Shown here one piece after another: positions 1 through 8,445 of a DNA stretch of 56,444 nt (positions are counted from its first letter, which is position 1; every line of letters begins with the position of its first letter). The DNA is from CAZVEV01 sp964625865 (GTDB taxonomy: Bacteria > Planctomycetota > Phycisphaerae > SM23-33): positions 1 through 56,444 of the forward strand of contig CAZVEV010000004.1 in the NCBI GenBank assembly GCA_964625865.1, given 5' to 3'. Under the pieces are notes generated by a model, which was given only the letters and a program-made list of their open reading frames with translations, was not told the DNA's origin and ran no database searches. The position numbers and the translations under genes are program-made.

Positions 1-1336
1 GCTCCCTGAAGACGACGCCCGTCACCGGTCCATAGCCCAGGATCACGACCTTGTCGTGGGCTACGAGGGTGCGCGCTTGCCCCTTCTTTCCGACGGGCTT
101 GCTCGTCCAGAGGCGACGGCCGGTGGCGCGGTCGAGGCAGACCACTTCGCGTCCTTTGGCGTAGTAGATATGATCCCCGCGAACCGCCAGGGTCATCCGT
201 GAAGGCAAGTCCGGCGTGCTCTCCCAGAGCTTCCGCCAGGTCTTCACGTCGTAGGCCACGATTCTCCCCCGGTTCTGGCTCAGCCTGAAATCCTTGCCGG
301 GTCGCGCCTTGGATCGGTCAGTACTCCTGATTGACAGGATAAGCTGGCCGGAATCCAGGAGCAGTTCGTCCGCCCCCTGGGTCCCTTCGATAACCTTCAA
401 CGACTTGCCGGTCGCGGCATCGAGCACGCTGACGGGGGCCTCGTACCCGAGCGTGACGTAGAGCCTGTCCTCCGTCGCGACCAGGCGTCGCTTCGTCGTC
501 TTCGGCAGGCTCCGCAGGAAGCCGTACCTGTTGTCCGGAGCGTTCCAGCGTGATGGGGAATGCCACTGGCGCCAGCCCCAATTCGGCATCGGGAGTTTCC
601 ATAGCAGCAGGCCGTTGAACGCATCCCGGGCGATCAGCGACCATTTCGCCGGGAATCGCTTCTCCGGCTGGCCGAGAACGCCTTCGTCCCAGATGTAGAA
701 AACCCGTCCGCCGCTCGAAACCATGGCGGCCATGCTCGAACTGACCTCGTGACTGCGCGCGTAGGCCGGGCCGCACACCCACTGCATATGCTTCGGCGGC
801 CCGACGGCGGTATCTCGTGAGACGGCGTTATTGTCCGCCCTGCAGAAGTAGTGCGGCCAGTCGTCGATGGCATCCGGCACGGGCTTGACGTACTTGTCCA
901 GCCCGGACGAAGACGGCTTCTTCTCCAGGGAGTTGACGGCCGTCCCTTTCGGGACCAATGCGACGCCGCGCGGAGCGAGAACGCGGGCGATCTCCGCCGG
1001 CTCCACGTTGCACGTCCTGTCGTTGACGATCAGCAGGTTGACGAGGTTGTCCGCGTAGGGCAAACGTCCTCCGGGCCAATACCGGACGGACGCTCGGCCG
1101 TAGGTGCCCTTGGCTCGCACGGCGTCGCGTGCCTTGTCCACGCTGCGGGCATCGGGTTGAAGCCCCTGCACAACGTACCGCGGGTCGCTGCCCAGTGCGG
1201 CACAGAGCGTCCCGTCGCCACAGCCCACGTGCACGATGAGTCCACCGGCAACGTCGGCGTCCTTCAGAAGCCCGGAGCCGTCCTGCGCGAGCGCCGGCGT
1301 GGCCAGAAGCAGTAGTACCAGCAATCCCTGTCTCAT
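1..1336 (-). CDS. Exported methyltransferase-like / PQQ-type beta-propeller protein, 3' end outside the window
   Basis: The frame stays open from an ATG at 1336 to the window edge, about 445 codons with no stop. It begins with a short signal peptide (LLVLLLLATPALAQ). Residues about 25-130 form a Rossmann-type SAM methyltransferase-like segment with the glycine motif VHVGCGDG and a later acidic-type strand (LLIVND). From about residue 150 on there are tryptophan-rich blade segments typical of PQQ-type beta-propellers, such as GLLLWKLPMPNWGW and GRRLWTSKPVG. GAGG lies about 8 nt before the ATG. This domain order occurs in exported planctomycete proteins; substrate and activity are unknown. The C-terminus lies outside the window. 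Confidence 0.8.
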   Translation of the reverse strand, partial: MRQGLLVLLLLATPALAQDGSGLLKDADVAGGLIVHVGCGDGTLCAALGSDPRYVVQGLQPDARSVDKARDAVRAKGTYGRASVRYWPGGRLPYADNLVNLLIVNDRTCNVEPAEIARVLAPRGVALVPKGTAVNSLEKKPSSSGLDKYVKPVPDAIDDWPHYFCRADNNAVSRDTAVGPPKHMQWVCGPAYARSHEVSSSMAAMVSSGGRVFYIWDEGVLGQPEKRFPAKWSLIARDAFNGLLLWKLPMPNWGWRQWHSPSRWNAPDNRYGFLRSLPKTTKRRLVATEDRLYVTLGYEAPVSVLDAATGKSLKVIEGTQGADELLLDSGQLILSIRSTDRSKARPGKDFRLSQNRGRIVAYDVKTWRKLWESTPDLPSRMTLAVRGDHIYYAKGREVVCLDRATGRRLWTSKPVGKKGQARTLVAHDKVVILGYGPVTGVVFRE

Positions 1337-1430
1337 GATCGAACCTCACATTCGCTATCGGCAGACACCAGTCATACGTCATCGGCAGGAATGGGCCGCC
1401 GCAGAATCCTCGTCCGTGTGGACGGCCCTG

Positions 1431-1649
1431 TCATCCCTGCATCTTCTGCTGGATTGCATCTGCCAGTTCCTGAGCATTGTAACCGGACCGTGCGGGCACG
1501 TGAAGAATCGGAAGACCGGCGGCGGCCAGCGCGGAGTCAACGAAGCTGTCACGCTCTTGGCGAGCGGCACGCTTGTGTGATGAATCATCCAGTTCGATTG
1601 CGAGCATCGGGACAGGGCCTGTGCGGATTGGCGACGAATATCTCCGCAA
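1431..1649 (-). pseudogene. DUF2726 C-terminal remnant
   Basis: The readable part, LAIELDDSSHKRAARQERD followed by a leucine-rich tail with AGLPILHVPAR, matches the conserved C-terminal core of DUF2726, a nuclease-fold-like family of unknown function. The family's usual upstream part, including the strand before LLAIELDD, is missing: the frame opens only at a TTG about 14 codons before the match. Full members are normally much longer, so this is probably a 5'-truncated relic, possibly trimmed when the following gene arrived. It could also be a short expressed protein starting at the ATG at 1607. Confidence 0.55.
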
Positions 1650-1717
1650 GGGTCGGTCTGCCGGCTCTCATGGCCCGGGACCGGCCCGGTTGTCCCGTCA
1701 TCCAGGGGAACCGGTGC

Positions 1718-1746
1718 TTGTGGATGGTGACGCCGAGTAATAGGAT
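1718..1746 (+). promoter_or_regulatory. Sigma70-type promoter giving a leaderless start
   Basis: TTGTGG at 1718-1723 and TAGGAT at 1741-1746 are separated by 17 bp. Only six bases (GGAAGC) separate the -10 box from the ATG at 1753, so transcription would begin at or next to the start codon. There is no room for a functional Shine-Dalgarno site. Confidence 0.5.
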
Positions 1747-1752
1747 GGAAGC

Positions 1753-4700
1753 ATGATCAACCAGATCAAGCCGTTGTTCCTTGCCGCTTTGATATGCAGC
1801 CTGGCTGTCCAGAATGGGTGCAGCCAGTCATTGAGTCCAGATGCGTCTACTGTCAGCGAGGCCGAGCGTCTGATTCCGTTGGCCTATGACGTGGACGTTA
1901 TCGTCGTTGGAGGCACCGTTCGTGGCGTCGCCGCCGCGGAAGCTGCCGCCAAGGCCGGCGCCAAGGTGTTTCTGATCACGGATCGCCCGTATCTGGGACA
2001 GGACATGTGCGCCACGTACCGACTCTGGCTGGAGCCTGGCGAACAACCCGTGACCGATCTGGGCCGGGCCATATTCTCCGGCGCCGCGGCCCATCCGGAC
2101 CCGAACACCGAAACGGCCCTTCCCTTCACGTACTCGGCCTCGCTCGAGTCTGCCAGGAAGTACCCCGACAACGGCAGGAAGCTGGCCGATGGCGAGTTCT
2201 CGGTGGCGAAGAAGGCGAGTGTGGAATACCGCGGCGACGTCACGATCACCGCCGACCTGGGCAAGACGACGGAGTTCTCAGCAGTCCGTTTGATGGCCTT
2301 CAACCGTTACAGGAACCACTCCGTCGGCCGAGTCGTCATCTCAGTCAGCTCGGACAATCAGACCTGGAGACAACTGGGGGTCGCACGCAACAGGAAGCCG
2401 AAGGTCCTTCTCGAGAAGGAGCCCCTCCTGCTGTCCGTGAACAGGCGGGCGACCGCACGCTACGTCAAACTCGAGGTCGCCCAGGCCAACGGGGCTCATC
2501 GTATGCTCCTGTCCGAAGTGAGGATTGTCCCGCCAGGGAAGGGGTCACCCGCCGGCCGTCGCGTGGTCACACCGATGACCGTCAAGGGCGCCCTCGACAA
2601 CGCCCTGCTCTATGCCAAGGTCGACTTCCTCTACGGCAGCTATGCCACCGACGTGCTGCGCGATCCGCAAGGCAAGCTCGCGGGCATTGTCATGGCCAAT
2701 CGTTCCGGCCGCCAGGCCGTCCGCGGCAAGGTCATCATCGATGCCACGGATCGCGCCGCCGCCGCCCGCATAGCCGGTGCCGCGTTCGCCCCCTATCCGT
2801 CCGGTCCCCAGACCTTTCGCCGCATCGTCGTCGGCGGCAAGCCCGGAAACAAGGCCAGAGACACAGGTCTGCGCTATCACGTGGCTGGCAAGAGCTACAA
2901 CGTGTATCCGGTCTATGAATACGAGCTGCGAATCCCCATGCAAGACGGTTCGTGGGCGTCGTTCGCCCGCGCCGAGCAGCACGCCCGCGACCGGACGTGG
3001 CACCGCGGGCAGGCCGGCGCCGCCGAGATGCTCTTCCAGGTCCCCCCGGACCCGGTGAGATCGGATGGTCCGTTCGCCGGCCCATGGCCGGGCGCCGACA
3101 AGATCCCGCTGACGGCCCTGACGCCGGCGGGCGTTGATCATCTCTTCGTCCTTGGCGGTTGTGCGGACGTCTCGCGCAAGGCCGCCGCCCAACTTCTGCG
3201 CCCCTGCAGCGGTATCCGTCTCGGCCGACGCGTTGGTGTTGCTGCTGCAAAGGCGGCCCGATCGCGTCAACTCGCTGCGTTGGATCAACTGACCGTCGGT
3301 GGTGGCCAGGGGCAAGCCGCCATCCAGGCAGACGTGGGAGAGGTGCTGGACGGCTTGCGTTGGCGACCGTCGGAAGGCGCCGTTCGCAGCCCGGCCCGCA
3401 CGCTGCCCGTCCTGGGGCGCTACGACACGGTGATTGTCGGCGGTGGAACGGGCGGCGCGGCGGCCGCCATCGGCGCTACGCGCGCGGGGGCGCGCACCCT
3501 CGTGATCGAGTACCTGCACGGTCTCGGCGGGGTCGGCACGCTCGGACGCATCGCGGTCTACTACTACGGCAACAAGGTCGGCTTCAACACCGAGGTGGAA
3601 GCGGGCGTCACGGACATGAGTGACAAGGAACTCCCGGAAAACCGCTTCGACATCGAAACCAAGATGGAGTGGCTGCGCCGAGAGATCAGCAAGGCCGGCG
3701 GCGAAATCTGGTTCCTGTCCCTCGGCGTCGGATCCATTGTCCAGGGCAATCGCTTTACCGGCGTTGTCGTCGCCACGCCGCTGGGGCGCGGCGTCATCCT
3801 TGCCAACACCGTCATCGATTCCACGGGCAACTCGGTCATTCCCCACTGTGCCGGACTGGAAACCCAGATGATCGACAGTGAGCACATCTCGGTTCAGGGC
3901 ACGGGCCTGCCGCCCTGGAGTCCGGGCGAGAACACGATGAACTCCGACTGGACGTTCGTGCACGATGATGATGTCCTCGACATGTGGCGCATCTTTGTCG
4001 TGGGCAAGACCAAGTACAAGGACGCTTACGATCTGGGCCAACTCATCGACACGCGCGCCAGACGGCGAATCGTCGGTGACATCATGATCACCCCCATGGA
4101 TCTCATAAACCAGCGTGTCACGCCCGACGTCATCTCCGTCGCCAAGAGCCGCTTTGATAACCACGGGTTTCCCAGCCATGACTTCTTCAGCATGCGCCAT
4201 CAGGACAGGAGAGAGATACTGGTCGGCAACGTTCCGTATCGCGCCTTGCTGCCGAAAGGTCATGACGGCATTCTGGTCACCGGCCTGGGCATCAGCGCCC
4301 ACGCCGATGCCATGCCCGTATTGCGGATGCAACGCGATGTCGAGAATCACAGCTATGCCGCCGGCCGCGCCTCGGCCATGGCCGCGAAGAACCGGACCAC
4401 CGTACGCCATATCGACGTCAAGACGCTCCAGCGCCATCTTGTCAAGATCGGGAATATTCCCGAACAGTTCATCGGCGCCAAGGACAGTTATCCTCTCAGC
4501 CGGGAACGCATCGTCGCCGCCGTTGCCTCCGTCGGTCGTGACTACACGGGCATCGCCCAGGTCCTGACCCAAACGAAGACGGCCATCCCCTTGATGCGCG
4601 AGGCGTACAGGAACGCCAACGACGAGGCGGCCAAACTGCGCTACGCGCATGTCCTCGGCGTGCTGTGGGACCGGACGGGCGCCGAGTCCCTGATCAGGGC

Positions 4701-5193
4701 CGTCGGCAAGGCCAAATGGGACAAGGGGTATAACTTCAGCGGGTTCGGCAATTTCCAGCGCACCACCAGCCCGCTCGATAACCTGGTCACCGCGCTGGGC
4801 CGCACCGGCGACAAACGCGCCGTCCCTGTCCTGATCGAGAAGGCCCGACAACTGACACCCCAAAGTGAGTTCTCCCACTTCCGCGCCGTGGCAATGGCCT
4901 TTGAGAGCATCCGCGATCCACGGGCGGCCAGGCCGCTGGCCGAACTGTTGAGGCAGCCGGGCACCGGGGGGCACGCCTTCGTGGAGATCCGCGACGTCAT
5001 CGAGCGCACGCCCGAGAGCAGAGGCGACGACTCTACCCGCAACGCATCGCTCCGCGAACTGATACTGGCCCGCGCCCTGTATCGTTGCGGGGACCACAAC
5101 GGCCTCGGCAGGAAGACGCTGGAGGCCTATAGCAACGACTTCCGCGGTCACTACGCCACCCACGCCAGGGCCGTTCTGGCCGAAAGGAAGTGA
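1753..5193 (+). CDS. Large exported lipoprotein with two FAD-dependent oxidoreductase modules, discoidin-like domain and HEAT-like C-terminus
   Basis: The 1146-residue protein starts with a lipoprotein signal (hydrophobic run then LAVQNGC), so it is probably membrane-anchored outside the cytoplasm. Residues about 46-70 form a first dinucleotide-binding motif (VIVVGGTVRGVAAAEAA). Residues about 125-265 look like an F5/8 type C (discoidin) carbohydrate-binding fold. A second, better FAD motif (TVIVGGGTGGAAAAIGA) begins near residue 556, followed by GGVGTLGRIAVYYYG, typical of the FAD_oxidored family (PF12831). The last 220 residues are alpha-helical and HEAT-like. The family is expanded in planctomycetes and suspected of sugar or polysaccharide oxidation, but the substrate is unknown. 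The 3' end overlaps the convergent next gene by 43 bp. Confidence 0.8.
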   Translation: MINQIKPLFLAALICSLAVQNGCSQSLSPDASTVSEAERLIPLAYDVDVIVVGGTVRGVAAAEAAAKAGAKVFLITDRPYLGQDMCATYRLWLEPGEQPVTDLGRAIFSGAAAHPDPNTETALPFTYSASLESARKYPDNGRKLADGEFSVAKKASVEYRGDVTITADLGKTTEFSAVRLMAFNRYRNHSVGRVVISVSSDNQTWRQLGVARNRKPKVLLEKEPLLLSVNRRATARYVKLEVAQANGAHRMLLSEVRIVPPGKGSPAGRRVVTPMTVKGALDNALLYAKVDFLYGSYATDVLRDPQGKLAGIVMANRSGRQAVRGKVIIDATDRAAAARIAGAAFAPYPSGPQTFRRIVVGGKPGNKARDTGLRYHVAGKSYNVYPVYEYELRIPMQDGSWASFARAEQHARDRTWHRGQAGAAEMLFQVPPDPVRSDGPFAGPWPGADKIPLTALTPAGVDHLFVLGGCADVSRKAAAQLLRPCSGIRLGRRVGVAAAKAARSRQLAALDQLTVGGGQGQAAIQADVGEVLDGLRWRPSEGAVRSPARTLPVLGRYDTVIVGGGTGGAAAAIGATRAGARTLVIEYLHGLGGVGTLGRIAVYYYGNKVGFNTEVEAGVTDMSDKELPENRFDIETKMEWLRREISKAGGEIWFLSLGVGSIVQGNRFTGVVVATPLGRGVILANTVIDSTGNSVIPHCAGLETQMIDSEHISVQGTGLPPWSPGENTMNSDWTFVHDDDVLDMWRIFVVGKTKYKDAYDLGQLIDTRARRRIVGDIMITPMDLINQRVTPDVISVAKSRFDNHGFPSHDFFSMRHQDRREILVGNVPYRALLPKGHDGILVTGLGISAHADAMPVLRMQRDVENHSYAAGRASAMAAKNRTTVRHIDVKTLQRHLVKIGNIPEQFIGAKDSYPLSRERIVAAVASVGRDYTGIAQVLTQTKTAIPLMREAYRNANDEAAKLRYAHVLGVLWDRTGAESLIRAVGKAKWDKGYNFSGFGNFQRTTSPLDNLVTALGRTGDKRAVPVLIEKARQLTPQSEFSHFRAVAMAFESIRDPRAARPLAELLRQPGTGGHAFVEIRDVIERTPESRGDDSTRNASLRELILARALYRCGDHNGLGRKTLEAYSNDFRGHYATHARAVLAERK

Positions 5194-5432
5194 TGCTCCT
5201 CCTTCTGGATGACGCCCTTGTTGGCCAGGTACCTCACCAGCGCCGCCAGGTACAGGTGCAGTTCGTCGTTCTGGCGTTCAAGCAGCTTGACCCGCTTGGC
5301 CAGGTCCTGACGGTCGCGGATGCGCGCCTGACGCCGCAACTGGAGGCGCAAAAGGTTGATCTCCTCCCTCTGGTCCTCAATGTCCATCTGCTGCCCCCGG
5401 TTCCCCAGCGCTGAGAACCTGCCCCAGCCCAT
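5151..5432 (-). CDS. Small coiled-coil protein of unknown function
   Basis: The 93-residue product is dominated by charged heptads (EDQREEINLLRLQLRRQ and AKRVKLLERQNDEL), predicting a long coiled coil. The start is chosen at the ATG at 5432 because AAAGGAGA sits 4-5 nt upstream; an upstream in-frame start lacks such a site. The final codons overlap the convergent end of the FAD gene. The good ribosome site and clean coiled coil argue that it is real; no family is recognised. Confidence 0.6.
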   Translation of the reverse strand: MGWGRFSALGNRGQQMDIEDQREEINLLRLQLRRQARIRDRQDLAKRVKLLERQNDELHLYLAALVRYLANKGVIQKEEHHFLSARTALAWVA

Positions 5433-5515
5433 GATGTCTCCTTTCGTGTTATGAAACGCGGCCATCACCGGCGGAAATGAACCGCAGCGGAATCCCGTCC
5501 GTGTGGAAGGCGTTG

Positions 5516-5968
5516 TTATCGTCCGAGTTTCTCAATGTTCGCCAGTATCCCGCGGAACTCGTCCCAGTCAGGATCGGGACAGGCCATCGGACGTATGGGG
5601 CATCTTGGTGCGTTCTGTAATGTCTGGTTGAGCCTGGCATGCGTCTCAGCGGCGTCTGCCGTATAGAAGATCCAGTCTCGCTCCCCGTTGTTCGTTACGA
5701 CGGCAACACAGATGCTGTGCTCGCCCGCTTCGAGAGCATCAAGGATGCTGTTCTCGAACTGCTCAAGCGCGTCCATGTCTGCTGCCGAGGGGAATCCGTC
5801 TTCTCTCGGCGCCGCAAGGGTCCACGTAACCATGTACCGCGTAGGGTATTGCACACTGCTCACGCGATCGTTCAAGCCATTTCGGACTCGCAGGAGAATG
5901 GGCAGTCCATATCCCCACACTCCTTCGTAAAGGGTCCAGTCATCGGACACTTGGTTGCTCTCCGTCAT
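5516..5968 (-). CDS. DUF695 family protein
   Basis: About 150 residues. It has the DUF695 layout: a DDWTLYEG opening, a middle section with ALEQFENSILDALEAGEHSI, and a late VVTNNGERDWIFYTAD strand followed by a PDPDWDEF motif. The ATG at 5968 is preferred over the upstream GTG because GGAGA lies 6 nt before it. DUF695 proteins are small, soluble and of unknown function, and often occur near toxin or immunity-like genes. It lies downstream of the PIN/XRE pair on the same strand, about 180 bp away, and may share transcription with it. Confidence 0.75.
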   Translation of the reverse strand: MTESNQVSDDWTLYEGVWGYGLPILLRVRNGLNDRVSSVQYPTRYMVTWTLAAPREDGFPSAADMDALEQFENSILDALEAGEHSICVAVVTNNGERDWIFYTADAAETHARLNQTLQNAPRCPIRPMACPDPDWDEFRGILANIEKLGR

Positions 5969-6144
5969 TTCTGTCTCCGACACCAGTTCGATCTAATGGA
6001 ATCCCGTAAGACAAGGATATCGCCATGCTCGACGGGAGAAGGACATCCTATCCCGACACGAATCCAGTCGTCGGCTGAGCGGAGGCGGGCCGGCCTTTGC
6101 TGCTATTATCCGCGTAACTGTTCCCGGGGCAAGAACGTCTTCCA

Positions 6145-6675
6145 TCACCCCTTCGGCCCAATGCCCTGCAGGCCTTCCTGGAACCCTCTGTTTGTCCACC
6201 GTTCTCGGCAGGCTCGCGAGAAGTGTGGCCGGAGATCTCTGGCCAGGCCGGTCTGGTGAAGGACCTCCTCCAGGGATATTCCCTGTTCTCCCCGGCGCAG
6301 ACTGCCGAGTACACGGAAGACAATCTTGTCGGCTGAGCAGAGAAGACACTCGGGGGGGGAATTGAGCAGGAACGCCAGGGATTCGGCTTCCCCGGGGTCG
6401 AGTTTCTCAAAGTAGACCGGGTCGAAGCTGTCAAGGAACGCGGTGAGGTCCGAGGGTGCGACGTCAAAGACATCAATTCTGCCATCCTGAGCGTACGGGG
6501 TCAGGTCGAAATCCTGGCGCTGGCCCTCCTCGTCGAGAAAGAAGTGAGCTTCCCTGTCCGCGACGGTCCGTGCAAGGTGGATATCGCAGAGATCGACGAC
6601 CTTGTCCCAGATTCCAAGGCGGAACAACTCGATGACGATGTTGGCATCAAGCAGGAGTAAGCTGAACTTCTTCAT
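6145..6675 (-). CDS. PIN-like domain protein, candidate toxin/ribonuclease of an XRE-ImmA pair
   Basis: The 176-residue product opens with a PIN-type strand, LLLLDANIVIELF (acidic D10 plus N12). A second acidic site, GEAESLAFL (E96), and a third, CSADKIVF (D116), complete the usual acidic triad of metal-dependent PIN ribonucleases. The start at 6675 lies inside the end of the upstream regulator gene, a 29-bp overlap that implies translational coupling. Pairing of a PIN-like gene with an XRE plus ImmA/IrrE (COG2856) protein is a recurrent toxin-antitoxin-like arrangement. Toxicity is inferred, not shown. Confidence 0.75.
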   Translation of the reverse strand: MKKFSLLLLDANIVIELFRLGIWDKVVDLCDIHLARTVADREAHFFLDEEGQRQDFDLTPYAQDGRIDVFDVAPSDLTAFLDSFDPVYFEKLDPGEAESLAFLLNSPPECLLCSADKIVFRVLGSLRRGEQGISLEEVLHQTGLARDLRPHFSRACRERWTNRGFQEGLQGIGPKG

Positions 6676-7765
6676 CGTCCATGATCTCCTGCTCGACGAA
6701 TCGCAAGGCCTCCTGCCTGCTGATGTCCATGTATTCGGCAAAACGCCCGATTGACACCTCGCCCTGTCTCAGTGCTTTGATAGCCAGCGCCCCGTAGCGA
6801 GCGGGCCAGGTGGGCGGGTCGGACTTGGGGCGCTGTCCGAACTGTCTTGCCCATGCTCTGGCCCGCGCAATCTCCTGTTCGGTTCTGGCCCGGTCGTCCT
6901 GCCCCCTGTTGTAGAGGAAATGCATGTGTCGCTGCAGTGCTTCCAGAGATACGTCGAACTGGCGCGCAATATCGTGAAGGGCTGCGAATGTGATACGCCT
7001 GTCCTTCGCGCGACTTCCGATGGCCGTGCGTACCGCCTCGGGGGGCATGAGAAGGTTGCGAGCAAAGCAGGTTGCGTACTTCTCCTCCTGTTTACTGGCG
7101 CAGGATGAGGTCCGGCCGGTTTCATCCGCACCCCTGAACACGTGCCATGTCAGGAGATGGAACAACTCGTGGGCGAGATCGAAATTCCTTCGCCACCGCA
7201 CATTGTTGGAGTTCAGAAGAACGCCTGCGCCGAAAGTCTCGCTGAACGTCGATGCGGCCGTTCCTGTTGGCTCGAAGACCAGATGGAATATCTTGATACC
7301 GCACACTTCTTCCAGGACCGACAGCAGGGAGAGCGCCGGTCGGTCACCCAACTGCAATTCGTCACGGACTCGTTTGGCCAAGGCCTCCGCATCGGCGTAG
7401 GAGAATCGTTCGGGCGTTCCCTCTTCCAAAGGAAGGCGAACGGACAATTCGTCATCAACCCATGTCTCAAGGTTATGGTATTGCTCGCACAACCGGAGAA
7501 AGTGGGCCTCGACCTCCTCCCAGCCCACAGCGGGCTTCTCACGCCAGAGAACCGTCTCTTCAGGGATCGGCCTATCGGTCAGGAAGAAGGATATGGACCG
7601 CCGATACGCCTTGGCCAGCGCCTGAAGTTGGCTAAGGCTGGGCTCTCGCTTGGCGTTTTCGAAATCGGAGATCGAAGATTCACCAATTCCTGTTCTGTCT
7701 TTGACTTGTGAGCCAGTCAGTTTCGCACGCTCACGAGCGTATTTCAGTCGTTCGTCAATTCTCAT
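6647..7765 (-). CDS. XRE-family regulator with ImmA/IrrE metallopeptidase domain
   Basis: 372 residues from the ATG at 7765, preceded by GGGAGA. Residues about 1-60 are a helix-turn-helix (GSQVKDRTGIGESSISDFE). Residues about 130-290 are an ImmA/IrrE (COG2856) domain with the zinc motif HELFH at 199-203. The C-terminal part adds helical segments, including another helix-turn-helix-like stretch (VSIGRFAEYMDISRQEALRF). Proteins of this build repress their own operon and may cleave a partner regulator under stress. The gene overlaps the PIN gene, and its promoter carries palindromes that fit autoregulation. An N-terminally extended reading from 7888 is rejected because it runs through the promoter. 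Confidence 0.85.
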   Translation of the reverse strand: MRIDERLKYARERAKLTGSQVKDRTGIGESSISDFENAKREPSLSQLQALAKAYRRSISFFLTDRPIPEETVLWREKPAVGWEEVEAHFLRLCEQYHNLETWVDDELSVRLPLEEGTPERFSYADAEALAKRVRDELQLGDRPALSLLSVLEEVCGIKIFHLVFEPTGTAASTFSETFGAGVLLNSNNVRWRRNFDLAHELFHLLTWHVFRGADETGRTSSCASKQEEKYATCFARNLLMPPEAVRTAIGSRAKDRRITFAALHDIARQFDVSLEALQRHMHFLYNRGQDDRARTEQEIARARAWARQFGQRPKSDPPTWPARYGALAIKALRQGEVSIGRFAEYMDISRQEALRFVEQEIMDDEEVQLTPA

Positions 7766-7816
7766 TGCTCGCGTCTCCCGAGGTGCACGGACAAGGGTGT
7801 TCGCTATCACAGAAGT

Positions 7817-7858
7817 ATTATACCCACAATATCGGATATTCCAACAGAAATCTTTCTG
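7817..7858 (-). promoter_or_regulatory. Promoter with two palindromic operator candidates for the XRE-ImmA/PIN operon
   Basis: On the minus strand TTGGAA (7844-7839) and TATAAT (7822-7817) are spaced by 16 bp. Between them lies a perfect 13-bp palindrome, AATATCGGATATT (7828-7840). Directly upstream is a second perfect palindrome, CAGAAATCTTTCTG (7845-7858). The placement over the spacer and the -35 box fits repression by the encoded XRE protein. Confidence 0.65.
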
Positions 7859-7906
7859 TGAAAGCGAAATCATGCCCTGGGGCTGCATGTTGGGAATCCT
7901 GTCAGT

Positions 7907-8410
7907 TCACTGTCGCCAGTTTGGGTCTGTCTTCACGTCGGGTCTGAAACCTGTCTGGCTCTTGTTCTCGTAAACCACTATAAAGTAGACGATTGTACGA
8001 TCCCCCTGTGCGCTTCGGCCTGCGGCAAGCCTGCAACTGGCGACGTCAGCGCCAGATTCCCAGGCGCACTCCACCCCGGACGTATCCTGCAACAACGCAG
8101 GTTGCCACCAGGAAAGGTCAGGCTGCTGAACTTGCGCAAGTGGGTTGGTTCCGTCCTCAAGCTCGTCTGGGAGCATCGCGCTTGCCGCAAGGAACGTCCC
8201 GAGATCTGCTGTGGCACACTCGAACTTCCCTTGGATAACCAGAGTCATCGCACGTGCTGATCGGACACGCACATCTGTTGCAGATACGGGAAGCTCTGCT
8301 TGAAAGACGTTCTGAATAGTTGATTCTGCGGACAGATCGGGCTCGGTCGGTGGAGCGCAGCCACCGGCGAGGCAGAGCGCCGAGGCAAGAAGCACGCTGC
8401 ATGTCTGCAT
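7907..8410 (-). CDS. Small lipoprotein of unknown function
   Basis: The ATG at 8410 follows AGGGGTGA and starts a lipoprotein signal ending in LAGGC, so the mature 167-residue precursor product is probably membrane-anchored. The remainder has two further cysteines that could form a disulfide (VECAWESGADVASCRLAAG) and a C-terminal strand-rich part (IVYFIVVYENK). No family recognised. It lies between the XRE operon promoter and the next membrane protein, all on the minus strand. Confidence 0.6.
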   Translation of the reverse strand: MQTCSVLLASALCLAGGCAPPTEPDLSAESTIQNVFQAELPVSATDVRVRSARAMTLVIQGKFECATADLGTFLAASAMLPDELEDGTNPLAQVQQPDLSWWQPALLQDTSGVECAWESGADVASCRLAAGRSAQGDRTIVYFIVVYENKSQTGFRPDVKTDPNWRQ

Positions 8411-8445
8411 TGGTATCACCCCTGACAATGCCTATGGCCGTCTTG

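Noticed and set aside
2545..5163. 872-residue minus-strand open frame
   Set aside because: It is antisense to the FAD oxidoreductase, has no recognisable motif and reflects high GC third positions.
6647..7888. N-terminally extended XRE-ImmA protein from 7888
   Set aside because: The extension is encoded by the promoter and operator palindromes; the ATG at 7765 has a ribosome site and starts the HTH correctly.
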